NCBI GenBank assembly: GCA_016928865.1
Contig: JAFGJX010000106.1
Coordinates: forward strand, 1 to 63,785
DNA length: 63,785 bases
Reading direction: 5' to 3'
Origin: Spirochaetota bacterium
Lineage (GTDB): Bacteria > Spirochaetota > UBA4802 > UBA5550
Shown: positions 59,143 through 63,785 of the stretch, one piece after another
How the letters are laid out: each line of letters opens with the position of its first letter
Numbering within the stretch: position 1 is the first letter of the stretch
Notes under the pieces: generated by a model
Database searches by the model: none
Seen by the model: the letters and a program-made list of their open reading frames with translations, nothing else
Told to the model about the DNA's origin: nothing
Position numbers and translations under genes: made by a program

Positions 59143-59223
59143 GAATAACTCCTGTATGGCAATATTATTTTTTTGTGGCCCCCGGCCAGGCATTGTTACA
59201 TAGGAATTGGTTTTCTTACGGGA

Positions 59224-59571
59224 CTAAGCCCTTCCGAAATCATCCTCGTAGCGGATGATGTCGTCCTCGCCGAAATATTCGCCGGTCTGGATTTCGATGA
59301 AAAGCAGATTGCCCGGCCCGGTGCACTCGATGCGATGCCTGTCCCCCCGCCCGATGTCGACGGCCATGCCTGGCCGGAGCGGAACAATGTCGTCATTAAG
59401 CGTAAAGAGCGCCTCTCCCTCCACGATAAACCAGTGCTCGGAACGCCGTTCATGGCTCTGGAGGCTGAGCCGCTTTCCCGGATATACGGTAATTCGCTTC
59501 ACCTTGTGAGAGGCCGCATCAACCAGATTCTCGTAAAAACCCCAGGGACGGCGCGAATCATCATTGACCAC
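59224..59571 (-). CDS. Cupin protein of the mannose-6-phosphate isomerase C-terminal type
   Basis: A 115-residue cupin. RPWGFYENLVD, then KVKRITVYPGKRLSLQSHERRSEHWFIVEGE, then GDRHRIECTGPGNLLFIEIQTGEYFGEDDIIRYEDDFGR is the exact layout of the C-terminal PMI domain in bifunctional mannose-1-phosphate guanylyltransferases, here as a stand-alone gene. Metal ligands (His of SLQSHERR, EHW) are intact. It may be a free-standing isomerase or a partner for a separate guanylyltransferase. It ends 81 bp upstream of gldA. Confidence 0.88.
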   Translation of the reverse strand: MVNDDSRRPWGFYENLVDAASHKVKRITVYPGKRLSLQSHERRSEHWFIVEGEALFTLNDDIVPLRPGMAVDIGRGDRHRIECTGPGNLLFIEIQTGEYFGEDDIIRYEDDFGRA

Positions 59572-59978
59572 TTGTCATTCTCCGGAAAAAGATATCTCAG
59601 ATTATTGCTCCCGTTTGTAAAACAGGGCCGGATCAGGATTAACCCGGCAGATATCCAAAATTAAATTTTTTGAAAAAATATCAAGTATTTTATAGAATTT
59701 TTATGCTGATTTTATGAACGCACGCCGGAGAGCGTGCGGCGTAAAAAATAATCTTGACACCGCGGATTCGGATGATTTATTAAAGAAGCGGACAAATCAA
59801 GCATAATCCGCAATTTCGTCACCACGCATCGTTGAATGCCGGTACGGTCGGAAAAGATCGTCTTTTTTCAATGGAGCAAGGACCTGGTGTCTGCCATGGC
59901 TGATTCCGACAGGGACATGAGGTCATTTCCCTGTCAGCAGTACCGACATCCAGACCATCCGCCTAAAGGAGGTTTTGT
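59572..59978. other. 407-bp divergent gap upstream of the chemoreceptor
   Basis: It contains a CGCACGC/GCGTGCG hairpin (59719-59738), the promoter 59754-59783 and a leader of about 190 nt. The leader includes a GACAGGGA/TCCCTGTC stem (around 59907-59938) just before the perfect AAAGGAGG ribosome site. No riboswitch family was recognised and no gene is present. Confidence 0.55.
59754..59783 (+). promoter_or_regulatory. Sigma-70-type promoter of the chemoreceptor gene
   Basis: TTGACA (59754-59759), 18 bp and TATTAA (59778-59783). It implies a leader of about 190 nt before the ATG at 59979. This is not the sigma-28 type usual for late chemotaxis genes. Confidence 0.55.
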
Positions 59979-61745
59979 ATGATCAGTGCGGCGCGGTTCA
60001 TCGCACGGCTCACACTCCGGCTCGAGCTGTACACCAATGTCATCGTGGTTCCCCTCGTCTTCTATTTCGGCGTCATCACCAGAAACCATACCGAAGCGGA
60101 ACAGCATATCATGAACATCGCTTCCCTGTTCGCCTCGACCGTCATGCTCGTCATCGGGACAACGGTGCGCGCCATTATCCTGTCGCTCACCATATCAAAA
60201 ATCAAAAGGGAAAAGGGAGACATGACCGCCATGAAGGTCAGGCTCCTCAACTATCCAAGGATCGAGCTCATCATCATTTCCTGCCGATGGGTAATCGGCC
60301 TCCTGTTTGTCTTTATGGCAATGAAAATGACGGTCGGTCTGACCCTGCAGCAGAGCTTTACTTTTATCCTGCTTGTCATAACCAGCACAACCGTTAACGC
60401 CGTCATCTCATATTTTGCCACGGAAAACAAGCTCTCCGCAATTCTGGCGTTGCCCCGGGTAGCGGCGCTGCCCGTGCCGCCTCGCTCCTACGCGCGCATC
60501 GGGATAACCTTCCGGCTCATCATGACCGTCGTGGCGGTGTTGATCATCCCCCTCATCTTCATGGGATACATGCTCTGGCTCATAAACCAGGGCGTCATTA
60601 CCAGGTTTGAACAATTTTACATCCACATCTTCGTCATCCTGGTCATGACCGTCCTCACCCTGACCGCGATCATATACGAATCGACCAGGGGAATACGCAG
60701 GGGCATGGCAATGACAATTGAAACGATCAAGGACCTCTCGCAGGGTAAATTCAACCGCGACAACCTGCCGATGCTCGACCGGAGCGAAATCGGCTCCATC
60801 AGCCTGTACCTGAATGTCCTTGCCGACTCGCTCAGGGAGTTCGATACAAAAAGGTCCGACCTGAACACCGGGCTTGCGACCCTCACCGTGAAGCTGTCGG
60901 AAAACGCCGAGAGCCTGACAGCGAACACCCGGGAGCAGGCATCCTCGATGGAAGAGATCATGGCCACCACCGAGGAGGTTTCTAGCGGCGCGGAATCGGT
61001 CATGGCGAGCGTGGACAACCAGTTCGAGGCGCTGGGCTCGCTCATCGCCTCGATGAAGAGCCTCTCAGAAGTCATGTCAATGGTCACAGCGAAGACCGAA
61101 TCGGTAGCGCACCTGTCGCGCGATATCGAGGAGAAGGCCACGAGCGGCGGCGCCACCCTGACCGCCATGATTGACAGCCTGAAGATAGTCTCTGAGAGCT
61201 CCCGTCAGATGACAGGCATCACCGAGATAATCAACGACATCTCGGACAAGATCAACCTCCTCTCTCTGAACGCGTCGATCGAGGCGGCCCGCGCCGGAGA
61301 CGCCGGCAGGGGCTTTGCCGTCGTCGCGGAGGAGATATCGAAGCTCGCGGACATGACGGCCAACAGTATCAAGGACATCAACGCGCTGGTGAAGCGAAAC
61401 ATCGATGAGATACAGACGGGCATGACCAATGTCGACAACGCCGTTGACACGATCGGCGGAATCACGGGACTGGTCAACACCATCAAGACCGAAACGGACG
61501 ACGTCTCCGCCCACGTCAGGAGCCAGCACGAGATCAACATGGAAGTGAACAGGGAGGTAGACCTGCTCAAGGAAAAATCGGAAATCGTGAAGACCGCGAT
61601 GCAGGAACAGAAAAACGCCATGGGAGAGATAACGCGTGCGATCACCAACATCAGCCAGTTCACCCAGGTCACGGTCCAGGCGGCGGAGCGGCTTTTCATT
61701 GAGGCCAAGGAAGTGGACAAAATGGCCGGCGGGCTCGTCGACTGA
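59979..61745 (+). CDS. Methyl-accepting chemotaxis protein with polytopic membrane domain
   Basis: A 588-residue receptor with an excellent ribosome site (AAAGGAGG, 59965-59972). The N-terminal about 230 residues contain six hydrophobic segments in two groups of three, and no large periplasmic sensor loop. A HAMP-like region (about 230-285) is followed by a cytoplasmic coiled-coil signalling domain. That domain has NTREQASSMEEIMATTEEVS, LNASIEAARAGDAGRGFAVVAEEISKLAD at the hairpin tip (near 430-460) and long adaptation helices. The 6TM input suggests sensing in or near the membrane. It is convergent with the adenylate cyclase. Confidence 0.94.
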   Translation: MISAARFIARLTLRLELYTNVIVVPLVFYFGVITRNHTEAEQHIMNIASLFASTVMLVIGTTVRAIILSLTISKIKREKGDMTAMKVRLLNYPRIELIIISCRWVIGLLFVFMAMKMTVGLTLQQSFTFILLVITSTTVNAVISYFATENKLSAILALPRVAALPVPPRSYARIGITFRLIMTVVAVLIIPLIFMGYMLWLINQGVITRFEQFYIHIFVILVMTVLTLTAIIYESTRGIRRGMAMTIETIKDLSQGKFNRDNLPMLDRSEIGSISLYLNVLADSLREFDTKRSDLNTGLATLTVKLSENAESLTANTREQASSMEEIMATTEEVSSGAESVMASVDNQFEALGSLIASMKSLSEVMSMVTAKTESVAHLSRDIEEKATSGGATLTAMIDSLKIVSESSRQMTGITEIINDISDKINLLSLNASIEAARAGDAGRGFAVVAEEISKLADMTANSIKDINALVKRNIDEIQTGMTNVDNAVDTIGGITGLVNTIKTETDDVSAHVRSQHEINMEVNREVDLLKEKSEIVKTAMQEQKNAMGEITRAITNISQFTQVTVQAAERLFIEAKEVDKMAGGLVD

Positions 61746-61795
61746 GGAACGCCGGCACCTGCCGACTCATCACGCAGCGTACGCGCCGGCAGGAT

Positions 61796-63136
61796 TTATG
61801 CCAGCCTATAGATATGCATACTGCCCGAATGTCCTCGAATATCAACGAGACCCAGATCCTGGATATTGTTCTTGTTTTTTTCTATGGCATTCCAGACCTC
61901 TTCCGATACGAGAATCCGCGAGCCGTATTGTTTGTTGAGCTGTTCAATGCGGGAAGCCAGATTTACCACATCGCCGATTATGGTATACTCCTTGCGCCGT
62001 GATGACCCTACATTGCCGGTAACGGCCTGACCTGCATGGATGCCGATACCCACCTTCGTATCGGGAATACGCCCGGTCCGGATCTCCTCCTCGAGCCTCG
62101 CGATGATGTCGTATGCCGCGTTGACCGCGTTGCGGCAATCCTCCCCGTCTGAAACCGGGGCGCCAAAAACCGCCATGAATCCGTCGCCGAGAAACTTATT
62201 GATAATTCCCCTGTTAGCGTTGACGCAATCTATCATGAAATCGAACAATGTATTGAGGTAGCTGACCACCTCGGCGGGATTTCTGGATTCCGAGAACTTC
62301 GTGAAATTCCGTATATCAAGGAACATCATGCATACATACCGGGTTTCGCTTATCAGTTCGCCCTTCTGTTCAAGGAGCTTCCCCGCCACGGCCGGAGAAA
62401 CATGCTGCCCGAACATGTTGACGATTTTATTCTTCTCCTGCGTGGTCTTCTGCGCTCGCTTTATCCTTTTTTTTATCTGGAGCGACACCAGGCCGGTTAC
62501 AAAACCGACCAGCACGAGAAGCAGCCCCTTTGATATATGCATACCGGGATAATAGAGCGAGGAATACGCACTGTCATATTTCACGCGCCACAATATAAAA
62601 TACGAAAGCATGATATACTCGATTCCTGCCACCATGCCGGTGAACAGCGAGAGGGTGAAGTTGAGGCGCAGAGAGCTGAGAGCGATAAAAATAAAGAATA
62701 TAAAAACGATCGGCGTAAAGAGCCCCTGAACCGAATGAAATACCTTGAACGTGAAGTAGATAATCAGGCTGGGCACGCTTATTTCAATGGCAGCGTTGAC
62801 GAAACGCGGAAAAAAAGGGAACATCTTCTTTTTGCCCAGAAAGATGGCAAGGGTCACAGCGTATACCAACTCATAGAGCGCCATTCCGCCGAACACGAAG
62901 GCGAGCCAGCTAAAAATATTGTAGTCGTAAAATTCAGAAAGAGCGATGGCAGGAAAATAGCGCGCGAAAAAAAACCGGACGATGACAAACCATAGAACTA
63001 TGACGCAGCATATAATAAAAACGATAAACGCGCGCGCACGCTCACTTTGCATGATCTCCCTGTCATATTCCATTTCAAAAAGGGAACCATAATCGGCAAA
63101 TTTTTTACGGCGCCAGAGTTTCGTGATTTTTGCCAT
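61796..63136 (-). CDS. Class III adenylate cyclase with 6TM N-terminus
   Basis: The ATG at 63134-63136 (MAKITKLWRRKKFADYGS) is preferred; the frame extends to 63235. About 446 residues. Six membrane segments (about 40-230, e.g. ARAFIVFIICCVIVLWFVIV) are followed by a HAMP-like linker and the cyclase domain. That domain has FLDIRNFTKFSE (metal Asp), NKFLGDGFMAVFG (second Asp and the Lys associated with adenine choice), KEYTIIGDVVNLASRIE (Thr, Asn and Arg catalytic positions) and a complete C-terminus. Lys and Thr at the base-selecting positions favour ATP over GTP. Confidence 0.93.
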   Translation of the reverse strand: MAKITKLWRRKKFADYGSLFEMEYDREIMQSERARAFIVFIICCVIVLWFVIVRFFFARYFPAIALSEFYDYNIFSWLAFVFGGMALYELVYAVTLAIFLGKKKMFPFFPRFVNAAIEISVPSLIIYFTFKVFHSVQGLFTPIVFIFFIFIALSSLRLNFTLSLFTGMVAGIEYIMLSYFILWRVKYDSAYSSLYYPGMHISKGLLLVLVGFVTGLVSLQIKKRIKRAQKTTQEKNKIVNMFGQHVSPAVAGKLLEQKGELISETRYVCMMFLDIRNFTKFSESRNPAEVVSYLNTLFDFMIDCVNANRGIINKFLGDGFMAVFGAPVSDGEDCRNAVNAAYDIIARLEEEIRTGRIPDTKVGIGIHAGQAVTGNVGSSRRKEYTIIGDVVNLASRIEQLNKQYGSRILVSEEVWNAIEKNKNNIQDLGLVDIRGHSGSMHIYRLA

Positions 63137-63350
63137 GATACAGCAAGCCGCCTCTAACAGGATAATCAGTGGTGAATTCTTCATTATCCATACAATTGTC
63201 AATGACAAATTCACTGGGAATTCAAATCGATTCAATAATATGTCGCCGCGCGCCTTATTTTCGCCACAATTTTACTTGACTCACGCCCGTTTCGTATTGA
63301 CAGCATGATGATAACAGACAAACACTATCTATTATTAAAAGCAGAAAAAT

Positions 63351-63785
63351 ATGAACCGCTGCATAACAACACGCGTCCTGGAGGTCCTTGAATGGCCCGT
63401 TATCAGGGAAGAACTGCGCAGGCGGTGCGCGACAACCTCGGGCTCCGCGCTGGTGAACGGACTTGCACCGCTCGACCAGGACGCTGCCAGGGCGCGGATG
63501 CGGAAAATCAGCGCCCTGAAAGAGCTGATAGGCCGGAGCCGCGCGCCCGACTTCTCCGGCATTTCCGATATCGGGCCGTCCGTGGCGCTGGCGGAAAAGG
63601 ACGGTCTCCTCAAGCTTGAGGAACTGGCCGCGCTCCGCTCGTTCATGATCGCGTCGGCCAGGACCATGAAGTTTTTGCGCGAATGCAGGGATGAGTTCCC
63701 CCTCCTCGGCGAAGAGCTCGGCAGGATGGACCGGCTCGCGGGCATCGGAGAGCTATTCGGCAGGTCGATCAACGACACGGGCGAA
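63351..63785 (+). CDS. mutS2: Endonuclease MutS2, N-terminal part
   Basis: A frame from ATG 63351 continues past the window edge (145 codons visible). TRVLEVLEWPVIREELRRRC, TTSGSALVNGLAPLD, DFSGISDIGPSVALAEKDG and LKLEELAALRSFMIASARTM follow the known MutS2 N-terminal pattern (early helices leading to the MutS core). MutS2 acts on recombination intermediates or collided ribosomes and carries a C-terminal Smr domain, which is outside the window. The minus-strand frame over the same bases is a shadow. Confidence 0.88.
   Translation, partial: MNRCITTRVLEVLEWPVIREELRRRCATTSGSALVNGLAPLDQDAARARMRKISALKELIGRSRAPDFSGISDIGPSVALAEKDGLLKLEELAALRSFMIASARTMKFLRECRDEFPLLGEELGRMDRLAGIGELFGRSINDTGE

Noticed and set aside
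59784..59964. c-di-GMP or other riboswitch in the chemoreceptor leader
   Set aside because: A short GACAGGGA/TCCCTGTC stem exists, but conserved cores of known riboswitch classes could not be recognised.
61746..61795. Shared terminator between the chemoreceptor and the cyclase
   Set aside because: CCTGCCG/CGGCAGG arms (61758-61764, 61787-61793) have a 22-nt loop and no U-run; too weak to call.

Overview
The window reads as bacterial chromosome from a spirochaete, most likely of the Leptospira/Leptonema/Turneriella side. This is inferred from four things: the gene order fliL-fliY-fliO-fliP-fliQ-fliR-flhB-flhA-flhF-flhG followed by a FliA/WhiG sigma factor; flbD and a flagellin-glycosylation-type (Maf) gene nearby; a PilZ protein resembling the leptospiral DUF1577 family; and many 7TM/6TM-fused signalling proteins. 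Base composition is moderate to GC-rich in genes, and several intergenic islands are AT-rich. No phage, IS transposase or CRISPR array was found.

Region 1-22.5 kb is almost entirely minus-strand. Read in the direction of transcription it goes fliL, fliY, fliO-P-Q-R, flhB, flhA, flhF, flhG, a small membrane protein, a flagellar sigma factor, fapA, two spirochaete-type unknowns, cheR and cheD. It then continues with little space into yicC, remA, gmk, rpoZ, miaA, hfq and a partial membrane protein. Upstream sit a STAS protein and a maf-flbD pair. The flagellar export apparatus, its placement GTPases (FlhF/FlhG), chemotaxis adaptation enzymes and RNA/nucleotide housekeeping genes are thus physically linked. 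fliM, motA and motB are not where they often sit.

Region 22.5-32 kb is housekeeping: tsaE-tsaB (tRNA t6A), der, recR-ebfC-dnaX, two tRNA-Ser, adk, ndk and tRNA-Leu, with two PilZ (c-di-GMP) proteins and a Lys-rich small protein between them.

Region 32-51.5 kb is accessory. It holds two membrane-bound AraC-type regulators, a LysE-type exporter, a 7TM hybrid histidine kinase, small unknown membrane and STAS proteins, and a secreted family I lipase with its dedicated foldase and a membrane AraC regulator between them. It also has a B12-radical SAM protein, a large secreted CocE-type hydrolase with a C-terminal sorting-like tail, a PurF homologue that lacks the glutaminase cysteine, and a RelE-type toxin-antitoxin pair. 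Its intergenic gaps carry a dispersed repeat family: a CCGATA-NN-TATCGG hairpin together with GGGGTCAGAGTAA tags.

Region 51.5-63.8 kb holds a cupin, lon, a Gld-like ABC system (gldA-gldF-gldG plus a DUF4340 protein), a second cupin, a polytopic chemoreceptor, a 6TM class III adenylate cyclase and the start of mutS2.

The features judged most worth follow-up are the nucleophile-less PurF, the lipase/regulator/foldase cluster, the nested palindromic repeat family, the cruciform-like elements between flhA and flhF and between fliQ and fliR, and a possible AUU start for miaA. All identifications come from reading the sequence and translations; no database search was run.
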